A stretch of 64,000 bases of DNA, from NCBI GenBank assembly GCA_048498995.1, contig JBEHWX010000007.1:35163-99162 (forward strand), given 5' to 3'. The translations under genes were made by a program, and so were the position numbers. Positions 10,501 through 18,981 of this stretch are shown one piece after another (the first letter of the stretch is position 1; every line of letters begins with the position of its first letter). The notes beneath the pieces were generated by a model that saw only the letters and a list, made by a program, of their open reading frames with translations, was not told the DNA's origin and searched no databases. Source of the DNA: JBEHWX01 sp048498995. Lineage in GTDB: Bacteria; Bacteroidota; Ignavibacteria; OLB7.

Positions 10501-10820
10501 CTCACGCCCGAGGGGATCGGCTCGAGGGGTCTCGTGCCGGACGCGCTCTTGGCGGCGGCGCCCTTGGCGGCTCCCTTCGTGGCGGCTCCCTTCTTCGTCG
10601 CGCTCCCGGCGGATTTCTTGGCGGCCGGCGACTTCGCGGAGGAAGGCTTCGCCACGACCGACTTGGCCGCCGAGGACTTCGCGGAGGAGGACTTCGCGGC
10701 CGGCGTCTTGAGGGCTTTCTTGGCGGGAGTCGCGGCGGCTCCCTTCGCTCCGGACGCTTTCCGGGACGTGGGCGAGCTCAGGGGCTCCGATTCGTTCGTC
10801 TTCGTGGCTCTCTTCATCAT
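7596..10820 (-). CDS. uvrA: Excinuclease ABC subunit A with a Lys/Ala-rich N-terminal extension
   Basis: 1074 residues from the ATG at 10820. UvrA is the damage-recognition ATPase of nucleotide excision repair. The canonical protein starts near residue 153 (HILAIRNARVHNLKGV). Two ABC ATPase modules are complete: Walker A GVSGSGKSSL near 182 and a second GVSGSGKSTL, signatures LSGGESQRINLA and LSGGEAQRVKLA, and Walker B FILDEPTTGLH. Two zinc modules are intact (CANC...CPEC; CEAC...CEVC). The first 150 residues are not part of UvrA: residues 21-93 consist almost only of Ala, Lys, Ser, Pro and Gly, like a histone H1 tail, followed by a Pro-rich linker. The coding sequence is continuous, so this is an in-frame fusion, not a start mis-call alone. 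Confidence 0.96.
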   Translation of the reverse strand: MMKRATKTNESEPLSSPTSRKASGAKGAAATPAKKALKTPAAKSSSAKSSAAKSVVAKPSSAKSPAAKKSAGSATKKGAATKGAAKGAAAKSASGTRPLEPIPSGVRSRPIASPVIDAAVSPSRAPEPMPGGPDQGDRATDGSTGVATPHPKHILAIRNARVHNLKGVSLEIPRNRLAVISGVSGSGKSSLAFDTIFAEGQRRYVESLSAYARQFLARMAKPDVESITGLAPAIAIEQKTITKNPRSTVGTTTEVYDYLRLLYARIGQTFCRNCNLPVYKDTPRTVQESLKDLAEGTRIYVLFPMHAHEHRSLEEEFQNLRERGFFRVVVGRGRDVVDLNETMPTNAHKEDVFVLVDRIVLRPDDETLTRLADSIESAFREGEGRAIVQILDTGERRRYSTRFECANCGIKYEEPQPKLFSFNNPFGACPECEGFGKAIGIDMELVIPDRTKSIRQGAIQAFSTPKHSSHYRTLLEIARKAELDVDKPMANLSQREWDVVMDGNGKYIGINGFFKSVEEQTYKMHYRVFLSRYRGYTTCPKCKGSRLRTSATRVFVHAKALPEIVSMTIEEAFAWFSSMELSAFESQVARRIMEEILKRLRYLNEVGLGYLKLDRLSHTLSGGESQRINLATSIGSALVGAMYVLDEPSIGLHPRDTDRLVRILKSLRDLGNTVIVVEHDPDIIMNADIVVDMGPRAGEHGGKVVFNGNVPQMLADPDSLTGAYLSGRKTVESEPRRRKPNNRRITLRGAYEHNLKDIDVEVPLGLFVVVTGVSGSGKSTLVHDILYPAVGHFKGDVLKMPKKLRGIAGVESVGAVEMVDQSPIGRSPRSNPVTYVKAFDAIRDIFASTPTARVHGFKPGYFSFNVPGGRCEACQGEGVVKVEMQFLADLELTCEVCKGKRFKADAIQVEFRGKNIVEVLEMTVDEGIEFFKGENRVTTRLAALQSVGLGYIRLGQPATTLSGGEAQRVKLAANLISPGNESTLFILDEPTTGLHFDDIATLLTTFNALVDAGHSLVVIEHNLDVIKAADWIIDLGPEGGDGGGRVVAVGPPEKIIRSDESHTGRFLKVAMKGR

Positions 10821-11070
10821 CGACTGTTCTCTGAGGATCGGGATGGCGCCCCGCGACGGGCAAGACGGGGGGAGAAGCCGGCTCCCGTGGACACAAATAG
10901 GGCTCAATCTACGGGAAGCGCGGCGATCGTTTCAATGGCATTGTTCCGGTCGGCCGGCTCTTTCGCGCGCCGCCGGCCATGCTCGCGATACGGGGAGCAC
11001 TGGTCCGGATGCGTCGGTCCCGATCTGGGATGACGTCCGTCCACCGGAGGAAGTGTGTCGCTCCCTCGCC

Positions 11071-11102
11071 TTGCCGATCCCCCGGTCGGGAGCGTATATT
11101 TG
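11071..11102 (+). promoter_or_regulatory. Bacteroidetes-type promoter (TTG-N21-TATATTTG)
   Basis: TTG at 11071-11073 and TATATTTG at 11095-11102 are 21 bases apart. The -7 box is an exact TAnnTTTG match. Transcription would start close to 11109, where an ATG opens a small ORF, and could continue into the aminotransferase gene with a leader of about 370 bases. Confidence 0.55.
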
Positions 11103-11108
11103 CCCCCA

Positions 11109-11258
11109 ATGCGCGTTCGCACCCTCCATACCAGCGTCCTGATCGCCGTCGGCGGAACCATCCGCGGCGGATCGTTCCTGTCGGCCACGATCGTGGCCGC
11201 CCGGCTGCGTCGCTGGCACCTGACCATCAGCTCCCTCCCTTCCGGCCCCATCGCCTGA
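11109..11258 (+). CDS. Possible leaderless small ORF (49 residues)
   Basis: The ATG lies six bases after the -7 box, where a transcript would begin, so translation would be leaderless. The product is Arg-containing with a hydrophobic centre (VLIAVGGTIRGG) and matches no family I know. It is not Lys-rich, so it is not an obvious lysine attenuator. It could equally be untranslated leader of the downstream gene. Confidence 0.2.
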   Translation: MRVRTLHTSVLIAVGGTIRGGSFLSATIVAARLRRWHLTISSLPSGPIA

Positions 11259-11478
11259 CCTTCCCGCTCCCGTTCCCGTTCTGCATGCTCCCGTGACCGT
11301 CGCCTCTCAGGGCGAACTGGTCCGAAACTTGGCGGAGCTTCGCATGCCCGAATTCTCCTTTCGGCCTGGGAACGATCCGGCGCGCCCGTCCCCCTCGTTG
11401 GAACTCCATCGACGGCACCGCGGCCCGCCCACGCTCCACGAAGCAGATCAGCAGTTCACACCTGAGGAGACATATATC

Positions 11479-12891
<1,413 letters not shown>

Positions 12892-12918
12892 TCGTTAGAT
12901 TGCATCCTGTCGGTTGCG

Positions 12919-12949
12919 CCGGCGGGACCCACGAGATGGGTCCCGCCGG
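12919..12949 (+). terminator. Hairpin terminator after the aminotransferase gene
   Basis: Perfect 13-base arms CCGGCGGGACCCA and TGGGTCCCGCCGG around a five-base CGAGA loop, 28 bases after the stop codon. A modest AT stretch (ATATTTC) follows. Confidence 0.8.
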
Positions 12950-13283
12950 GATATTTCGGCCCGGCGCCCCCATTCCAGAGGGCGCCGGTCGCAATTGCGG
13001 ACGGATCGAAACCGGTCCGTCGACTCGAAGACGAGCCGGAGAAGGCCGCCCGGCTCCTCCCTCCCCCTCGAGTCCGGATGAGGCGCTCACCCGTCCGATC
13101 ATGGCCGGAACCTCCTCCTCCGCTCCCGCGCGATGCCGACACATGCTCCCCGCCGTGATGCGTTCTCCGGGCTCCCGAAGAGCTCTCACCGGGCCCGCGA
13201 GGAGCATCTTCCGCCAACATTCACGTTGCTGACCGCCAGGTCCGCTCGCCGCGCCCCGTCGCGGCTTTCCGCTTGCCAACTTC
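12950..13283. other. Spacer upstream of the penicillin-acylase-like gene
   Basis: 334 bases with no supported ORF. No clear promoter box of the TAnnTTTG type is visible. Confidence 0.35.
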
Positions 13284-15866
13284 ATGCGTCGATTCTCCCT
13301 CATCGGCACCATCCTCGTGGTCCTTGCCTTTGCCGCCGGCATGGTCTGGCTCGGCCTGCAGCTCATCGGACGCTCGTTCGTCAAGGATGGGGAGCAGGAA
13401 GGGAAGATCCCGGAGCTGAAGGCCGAGGCCACGATCACCCGCGATCAGTACGGCATTCCCTACATCACCGCCGAGAGCGAGGATGACGCCTGGGCCGCGC
13501 TCGGCTACGCGCACGCGCAGGACCGGCTCTGGCAGATGGACCTGATGCGCCGCGCCGGCGAGGGACGCCTCTCGGAGATCTTCGGACGCTCCACGATCGC
13601 TTACGATCAGATGCTCAAGACGATCGGCTTCGCCCGGACCGCGCGCCAGATCCTGAAGGCGATGCCGGCCCGGACCCGCCGCTCGCTGGATGCCTACTGC
13701 CGCGGGGTGAACGCCTTCATCTCCACCCATCAGTCGAAGCTGCCGTTCGAGTTCGATGCGCTCGGCTACGCGCCGGAGCCGTGGAAGCCGGAGCATTCGG
13801 TGATGCTCACCCGGCTGATGGCCTGGGAGCTGAACACCGCCTTCTGGAGCGACGTGGTCCTCGGCGAGATCCAGGCGAAGGTCGATTCCGCCCGCTTCGC
13901 CGAGATCCTCCCCTACTATCCGTCGGACGCCCCGACGATCATCCCGGGCGGACAGCATCCGGAGCCGCTGCTGGAGCAGTTGAACGCGCCGGTGATGCCG
14001 CGCGACACCGTCCACCGCGACTCGGTGTCCAAGCCGGATTCGGCCTCGCGCGCCATCGCCGCGCACGCGGCCCCGATCTCCGGACTGATCGAGATCGAAC
14101 AGGGAATGCGTCGGATGCTCGGCATCGATGGCTCCCACATCGGCTCGAATGCCTGGGCGGTCAGCGGCTCCCGCACCGCCTCCGGCCGGCCGATGCTCGC
14201 CAACGATCCCCACCTGACGCACACCGCCCCCTCGCGCTGGTATCAGGCGGTGATCCTCTACAACGGTAACAACCTGGCCGGCGTCACCATCCCCGGCTGC
14301 CCCTTCATCGTGATCGGCAGGAACAGCCAGATCTCCTGGGGCATCACCAGCATGATGGCCGACGAGACCGATTTCTACGTCGAGATGCCGGACACGGCCA
14401 ACAAGCGCGCGGTGATCCGCGACGGGCGCTCCGAGAAGCTCACCATCCTCCGCGACACGATCCGCGTGAAGGATTCGGCGTCGGTGCCGATCATGGTGCG
14501 CGTGAGCCGCCACGGCCCGATCATCTCCGACGTTCACCCGTTCGCCGCCGACGCCGCGACCAAGCCTCCCGCCGCGACTCCGGCCGCCGGCGCGCGCCGC
14601 GCCCCCCGCGATACCTCCTACCTCGAGCGGACGCTCTTGGCGATGCGTTGGCGGGGCAACGACGTGTCGCAGGAGCTGGCCGCGTGGCAGGGAATCAACA
14701 ACGCCCGCAACCTGAAGCAGTTCACCGCCGCGGCCCGTCTCGGCGGCATCCCGAGCCTCTCATTCGTCTACGCCGACAGCTCGGGCACCATCGCCTACGT
14801 CCCGACCGTGCGGATTCCGGTGCGCGAGGCCGGACGCCCGAACACCCCCCTCCCCGGTTGGGACAGCCGCTACGACTGGAAGGGAACCGTGCCGATGGAG
14901 AAGCTGCCGGTGCTGACCAACCCGGAGAGCGGCTACATCGCCAGCGCGAACAACAAGGTCGCCAACAACCTCCCGTATCATGTCTCCGATCTCTGGGAGG
15001 ATCCCTCGCGCGCGATCAGGCTGAACGAGCTGCTGGCCGAGGGGAACAACTACACGCCGATGGACTTCGTGCAGATGCAGGGGGATCTGGTCTCCCCGCA
15101 CATGCGCTACATGACCGAGTTTCTGCTGCGCGCCTTCCCCGACAGCCTGCGCCAGCCGCCGCTGCTCCGGACGGCGCTGCAGCGGCTCCGCTCCTGGAAC
15201 GGCAAGATGGTGGCTGATGCCCCCGAGGCGGCGATCGCCGCCGTCTGGCTCCAGACCGTGATCGAAATGACCTATCGCGACGAGCTCGGCCCGGTAATCT
15301 TCCGACACTACGTCCAGATGGCGCAGCATCCGATCAAGGCGATCCGCTATCATGTGATGATCGACAGCCGCTGGTTCGACGACGTGACCACGCCGCGCGT
15401 GGAGCGTCGCGACGACATTCTCCGGATGGCGCTCGGCCGCGCGCTGGACACGCTGCACGCCCGCTTCGGAAGCTGGAGCATGGCCGGCTGGCGCTACGGC
15501 GCGCTCCACACGCTCACCTTCCCCCATCCGTTCGACAAGCAGGAAAAGCTCCGGCAGATCGTCGACATCGGACCGTTCGAGGTCGGCGGCAGCAACACGA
15601 CGGTGAACAACGGCGAGTGGAATTTCAACGAGCCGTACCAGGTGAAGGTGGGGCCGTCGATGCGGCAGATCGTCGACTTCGGCGACACTTCGGCGTTCCT
15701 CCGAAGCGTCATTACCTCCGGCGCCAGCGGACAGCCGCTGAACCAGTATTACAAGAACCAGACGGTGATCTGGCTCTCCTCCGGCTACCTGTCGCTCCGC
15801 GCGGCCGCTCCCGCGGGAAGCGCGGTGAGCTCGACCACCCATCTGGTACCGGCGGAGCCGGACTGA
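13284..15866 (+). CDS. Penicillin acylase family (Ntn-hydrolase), membrane-anchored or exported
   Basis: 860 residues. The N-terminus (MRRFSL, then a hydrophobic stretch to about residue 28) is a signal anchor or signal peptide. Family motifs: ITRDQYGIPYITAESEDDAW, LGYAHAQDRLWQMDLMRR, the autoprocessing site IGSNAWAVSG, where Ser288 would become the N-terminal nucleophile of the beta chain, ANDPHL, and a SANNKV-type motif (IASANNKVANN). The family hydrolyses amides such as penicillins, acyl-homoserine lactones or other N-acyl compounds; the substrate here is not predictable. It stands alone between two hairpin-rich spacers. Alternative: AHL acylase-like quorum quencher. Confidence 0.9.
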   Translation: MRRFSLIGTILVVLAFAAGMVWLGLQLIGRSFVKDGEQEGKIPELKAEATITRDQYGIPYITAESEDDAWAALGYAHAQDRLWQMDLMRRAGEGRLSEIFGRSTIAYDQMLKTIGFARTARQILKAMPARTRRSLDAYCRGVNAFISTHQSKLPFEFDALGYAPEPWKPEHSVMLTRLMAWELNTAFWSDVVLGEIQAKVDSARFAEILPYYPSDAPTIIPGGQHPEPLLEQLNAPVMPRDTVHRDSVSKPDSASRAIAAHAAPISGLIEIEQGMRRMLGIDGSHIGSNAWAVSGSRTASGRPMLANDPHLTHTAPSRWYQAVILYNGNNLAGVTIPGCPFIVIGRNSQISWGITSMMADETDFYVEMPDTANKRAVIRDGRSEKLTILRDTIRVKDSASVPIMVRVSRHGPIISDVHPFAADAATKPPAATPAAGARRAPRDTSYLERTLLAMRWRGNDVSQELAAWQGINNARNLKQFTAAARLGGIPSLSFVYADSSGTIAYVPTVRIPVREAGRPNTPLPGWDSRYDWKGTVPMEKLPVLTNPESGYIASANNKVANNLPYHVSDLWEDPSRAIRLNELLAEGNNYTPMDFVQMQGDLVSPHMRYMTEFLLRAFPDSLRQPPLLRTALQRLRSWNGKMVADAPEAAIAAVWLQTVIEMTYRDELGPVIFRHYVQMAQHPIKAIRYHVMIDSRWFDDVTTPRVERRDDILRMALGRALDTLHARFGSWSMAGWRYGALHTLTFPHPFDKQEKLRQIVDIGPFEVGGSNTTVNNGEWNFNEPYQVKVGPSMRQIVDFGDTSAFLRSVITSGASGQPLNQYYKNQTVIWLSSGYLSLRAAAPAGSAVSSTTHLVPAEPD

Positions 15867-15902
15867 CCAAGGAGCGCCGGATGTCCGCGCATTTCGCGCG
15901 TC

Positions 15903-15930
15903 GGTAGGCGCACGTCTTCAGCGTGCGCGT
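15903..15930 (+). repeat. Interspersed palindromic repeat, copy 1
   Basis: GGTAG lead followed by arms GCGCACG (15908-15914) and CGTGCGC (15922-15928) around the loop TCTTCAG. It belongs to a family with copies near 15.97, 16.04, 18.56, 33.05, 33.22, 33.30, 63.73, 63.78 and 63.83 kb. Confidence 0.85.
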
Positions 15931-15944
15931 TTTCGAATCCTGAG

Positions 15945-15966
15945 GGGCGGCCACAGGGGGCCGCCC
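15945..15966. repeat. GC-rich hairpin module between palindrome copies 1 and 2
   Basis: Arms GGGCGGCC (15945-15952) and GGCCGCCC (15959-15966). A degenerate second copy (GGGCAGCC...GGCCGCCC) lies at about 16008-16029. The same CCGCCCGTACAGC sequence follows both, so the module and the palindrome were duplicated together. Confidence 0.7.
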
Positions 15967-15971
15967 GTACA

Positions 15972-16052
15972 GCACACGTCTTCAGCGTGCGCGCATTCGC
16001 ACAGGAGGGGCAGCCACGGAGGGCCGCCCGTACAGCGCACATCTTCGTGCGC
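15972..16052 (+). repeat. Interspersed palindromic repeat, copies 2 and 3
   Basis: Copy 2: 15972-15992, arms GCACACG and CGTGCGC around TCTTCAG. Copy 3: 16035-16052, shorter arms GCGCAC and GTGCGC around ATCTTC, apparently having lost a few bases. Both lie downstream of the acylase gene and upstream of mnmA. Confidence 0.75.
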
Positions 16053-16143
16053 AATATTCCAACGGGCATTTCGCCTGGTCACTCGGCCGAGAGATATTCC
16101 TGTATTGATGCATTGATGAGCGCGCCGGGAGCCTGCCCGGACC

Positions 16144-17256
16144 ATGAACGTGAATGAGATGAACAAGACACGCGTGATTGTCGGGATGTCTGGAGGGCTC
16201 GATTCCTCCGTGGCCGCCGCGCTCCTGGTCGAGCAGGGGTACGACGTTGTCGGCATCACGATCAAGACCTATCGCTACGAGGATGTCGGCGGCAACGTCG
16301 GCAGCGACACGAGCTGCTGCTCGCTCGACGGCATCAACGACGCCCGTCGCGTGGCCGCGCGGCTCGGCATTCCCCACTACGTCTACGACTTCACCGAGCC
16401 GTTCGAGCGGGAGATCATCGACTACTTCACCGAGGGATATCTCGCCGGCGAGACGCCGAATCCCTGCGTGATGTGCAACCGGAAGATCAAGTGGGCCGAG
16501 ATGCTCCGTCGCGCCGACGCGTTGGGCGCCGACTACATCGCCACCGGCCACTACGCCCGCATCTCCCACGGCGATGACGGGCGCTACATCCTGAGCCGCG
16601 GCCTAGACAGGACCAAGGATCAGTCGTACGCGCTCTGGGCCGTGTCGCAGGAATCGCTGGCGCGCACCCTCTTCCCTCTTTCGGAGCTGACCAAGCCGGA
16701 GAGCCGCGAGATCGCCCGCCGGATGAAGCTCCCGGTGGCCGGCAAGCGGGAGTCGTACGAGATCTGCTTCATCCCCGACAACGACTACAACCGCTTTCTG
16801 AAGGAGCGGGTCGAGGGACTGGAGGAGCGGGTCGAGGGGGGCGAGATCGTGAAGGGAGATCAGGTGATCGGGCGTCACGGCGGCTATCCGTTCTACACCA
16901 TCGGCCAACGTCGCGGGATCGGCATCGCGTCACCGGAGCCGCTCTACGTGATCGGCATCTATCCGGAGACGAACCGCGTGGAGGTCGGCACCGCCGATCA
17001 GCTCATGCATCATGGTCTGGTCGCCGGCGACGTGAACATGATCAAGTATGCGTCGCTCGACGAGCCGACGCTCCTGACCGCGCGCATCCGCTACAAGGAT
17101 GAGGGCGCCCCGGCGCTCTGCCGCACGCTCCCCGACGGAAGTCTGGAAGTACGCTTCGAGGAGCCGCGCCGCGCCATCACGAAGGGGCAGTCGGTGGTGC
17201 TGTACGAGGGCGATGACGTGGTCGGCGGCGGCGTGATCCGCGAGGCCACCGAGTGA
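16144..17256 (+). CDS. mnmA: tRNA-uridine 2-sulfurtransferase
   Basis: 370 residues. MnmA thiolates U34 in the wobble position of tRNA Lys, Glu and Gln. The PP-loop motif GMSGGLDSS is at residues 14-22. The catalytic cysteine is in NPCVMCN (Cys108), and the second, persulfide-carrying cysteine in SYEICFIPD (Cys208). The C-terminal part shows the family stretch GQRRGIGIASPEPLYVI. The ATG at 16144 is used; an in-frame ATG at 16159, just before the PP-loop strand, is possible. The gene is monocistronic with a hairpin behind it. Confidence 0.95.
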   Translation: MNVNEMNKTRVIVGMSGGLDSSVAAALLVEQGYDVVGITIKTYRYEDVGGNVGSDTSCCSLDGINDARRVAARLGIPHYVYDFTEPFEREIIDYFTEGYLAGETPNPCVMCNRKIKWAEMLRRADALGADYIATGHYARISHGDDGRYILSRGLDRTKDQSYALWAVSQESLARTLFPLSELTKPESREIARRMKLPVAGKRESYEICFIPDNDYNRFLKERVEGLEERVEGGEIVKGDQVIGRHGGYPFYTIGQRRGIGIASPEPLYVIGIYPETNRVEVGTADQLMHHGLVAGDVNMIKYASLDEPTLLTARIRYKDEGAPALCRTLPDGSLEVRFEEPRRAITKGQSVVLYEGDDVVGGGVIREATE

Positions 17257-17293
17257 GCCGGACGCGCGGTTGAGGAGATCGCGACGAACTTCA

Positions 17294-17327
17294 CGACGGG
17301 CCGGGAGCTCTTACTTCCGGCCCGTCG
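17294..17327. terminator. Bidirectional hairpin between mnmA and the convergent orphan gene
   Basis: Arms CGACGGGCCGG (17294-17304) and CCGGCCCGTCG (17317-17327) with a 12-base loop, 37 bases after mnmA and 39 bases after the end of the converging gene. Confidence 0.75.
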
Positions 17328-17366
17328 GCGTTTCAGGCGCCACATCGTGTTCGGTCGCATCACCAC

Positions 17367-17831
17367 TCACTCAAAAGGCTCCACTCTGAATACGACATCG
17401 TCGAAATCTTCATCAGGGAAGCCATCGTTGCACCTATAGCGCCGTCCGTTGTGAAGGCTCTCGACGATCATCGCCGCACCATTGTGCCCTGAATCCATGA
17501 AACCATCGCCCCTATCCCACACGTTTTTCACGAGACAGTTATCCAGCCTCTGCTTTCTTCTCGTTCTAGCCTTTATGTCGATAACGACTTCCCGAGGCGC
17601 CGTATCATACCACAAGACCGTTGCCCGCGGGATCACCTCCCCATCTATCACGAAATTCACATCGGCCGACAGGTACACGCCCTGCCGCCAGTCAGAGTTT
17701 GCCGACTCGAACACCACACGCAACTTCTGGCCATCATTGACATCCCAGAAGTCGGCCAGATGAATCACCTGACCTTTGTACGACACCGGCTTGGCCTTCG
17801 ACTCGATGAAATATTTGCTGAACGACGGCAT
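17367..17831 (-). CDS. Uncharacterised small protein, tandem paralog A
   Basis: 154 residues from the ATG at 17831, which has GGAGAG upstream and aligns with the start of paralog B (MPSFSKYFIESKAKP against MPAFEKYFFESKGKP). I do not recognise the family. Shared motifs are IHLADF, RVVFESA, WYDTAPREVV, FMDSGHNGAAMIVE and a C-terminal acidic CNDGFPDEDFDDVVF. The last motif has the look of a Ca-binding or beta-sandwich edge. There is no signal peptide and no membrane segment, so it is probably cytosolic. Base composition is less GC-rich than the neighbouring genes, which suggests recent acquisition. Confidence 0.8.
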   Translation of the reverse strand: MPSFSKYFIESKAKPVSYKGQVIHLADFWDVNDGQKLRVVFESANSDWRQGVYLSADVNFVIDGEVIPRATVLWYDTAPREVVIDIKARTRRKQRLDNCLVKNVWDRGDGFMDSGHNGAAMIVESLHNGRRYRCNDGFPDEDFDDVVFRVEPFE

Positions 17832-17994
17832 TAGGTTCTCTCCATATGTTGACACCTACACCTCGGAGATCCATCATTATCTGCTCTTCGTTGACGCCTC
17901 TGAAGATCAATCGACGCGGAGTGCCGTCATCGCGCTACGTCATGACCGCCGCCGCGGACATCTCCCGCGCACCGAATGGCCTTAAATGCAGCCG

Positions 17995-18462
17995 CTACTC
18001 GAGCACTTCCAGCGTAAAGACAATGTCATCGAAGTCATCATTGGGGCGCCCGTCATTACACCAGTAGCGTTTGCCGCGTGGAAGCTCCTCCACAATCATC
18101 GCCGCGCCATTATGCCCTGAATCCATGAACCCGGCACTCGCCTCCCAAACATTCCTCACCATGCATCGCACGGGCTTTGTTTTCGATGTGCCGGCTTTGG
18201 CTCTCACCTCCAGAACAACTTCTCGCGGCGCCGTATCGCTCCAGAGGACAACGCCGTTCGGCCCCACCTGCTCATTGACAATAAAATCGACCTTCCCCGA
18301 CAAAGACGCTCCTTGCCGTCGGTCGGACTTTGCCGACTCGAACACGACACGCACTTTTTGCCCATCAACGACTTCAAAAAAGTCGGCGAGATGGATCAAC
18401 CGCCCATCGACGATGACCGGCTTGCCCTTCGATTCAAAGAAATACTTCTCAAAGGCTGGCAT
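17995..18462 (-). CDS. Uncharacterised small protein, tandem paralog B
   Basis: 155 residues; GAGGGAGAG precedes the ATG. It is clearly homologous to the gene 163 bases downstream along its whole length, with the same blocks: IHLADFFEV, VRVVFESAKSD, LWSDTAPREVV, MDSGHNGAAMIVEE, CNDGRPNDDFDDIVF. The central region (residues about 90-100, KAGTSKTKPVR) is variable between the copies. Function unknown; a duplicated accessory gene pair. Confidence 0.8.
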   Translation of the reverse strand: MPAFEKYFFESKGKPVIVDGRLIHLADFFEVVDGQKVRVVFESAKSDRRQGASLSGKVDFIVNEQVGPNGVVLWSDTAPREVVLEVRAKAGTSKTKPVRCMVRNVWEASAGFMDSGHNGAAMIVEELPRGKRYWCNDGRPNDDFDDIVFTLEVLE

Positions 18463-18981
18463 TGCTCTCCCTCACACGTTTCATCCACTAACATACCATG
18501 CTCTCCCGCCCATATTCGCTCAACCGATAGTTGTGCCATTGCCACAATCGCCACGCATCGGTAGCCGCACGTCTTCAGCGTGCGCTCTTCCTCTGACAAC
18601 GGAGCGGCCGCAACATAGGCATGACTCCGGTGACACGATTCGTCGACTCCGGATTTCGTCGATCCACGCACCGATCCGCTCGAAAAGAAGCACCGCTCAC
18701 ACCACCTCCATCATCCCTCCACTGAGAACTCCGGCGCGGTTCGTTGTCTGATACAGCGTACGAGCGGCACGAGCTCCGGAGCACCTTCCTCTCGCATCCG
18801 CGCCCGGCGGTGAATCGCCGGGGCGGTATCAATGACACTCTCCATTACGGCGGAACACGCCTCCGATCGAGCGCGCGCATCGAATCGAGACGCGCAACGG
18901 CGACCGCATTGCCCACGGCCGCGCGGATGTATCGTATCCCTTCCGTTCGTTCGAGGTGAGACCGCCCAGCGGCGAACAATC
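18463..18981. other. Spacer between orphan paralog B and the GT2 gene
   Basis: 519 bases, somewhat AT-richer next to the orphan genes. It contains palindrome copy 4 (18559-18590). No supported ORF or promoter. Confidence 0.4.
18559..18590 (+). repeat. Interspersed palindromic repeat, copy 4
   Basis: CGGTAGCC lead, arms CGCACG and CGTGCG around TCTTCAG, followed by CTCTTC. Same orientation as copies 1-3. Confidence 0.8.

Larger units (their letters stand above)
10821..11478. other. Divergent spacer between uvrA and the lysine aminotransferase gene
   Basis: 658 bases. It holds a good promoter candidate on the plus strand (11071-11102) and a possible small ORF (11109-11258), listed separately. 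Upstream of uvrA I see TATTTG near 10893-10899 on the minus strand but no complete box. Other frames look random. Confidence 0.4.

Noticed and set aside
7557..11033. Very long open frame on the plus strand antisense to uvrA
   Set aside because: It mirrors the uvrA codons in a GC-rich gene, is rich in His/Arg/Asp/Leu repeats and shows no family motif. uvrA is unmistakable on the other strand.
13284..15866. Quorum-quenching AHL acylase as a firm assignment
   Set aside because: The Ntn-hydrolase family covers many amide substrates, and nothing in the neighbourhood (no LuxI/LuxR pair) decides.
15903..16052. CRISPR array from the repeated TCTTCAG palindromes
   Set aside because: Only two or three copies lie together, spacing is irregular, spacers contain a second repeat module, and copies occur singly elsewhere in both orientations. 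No cas genes.
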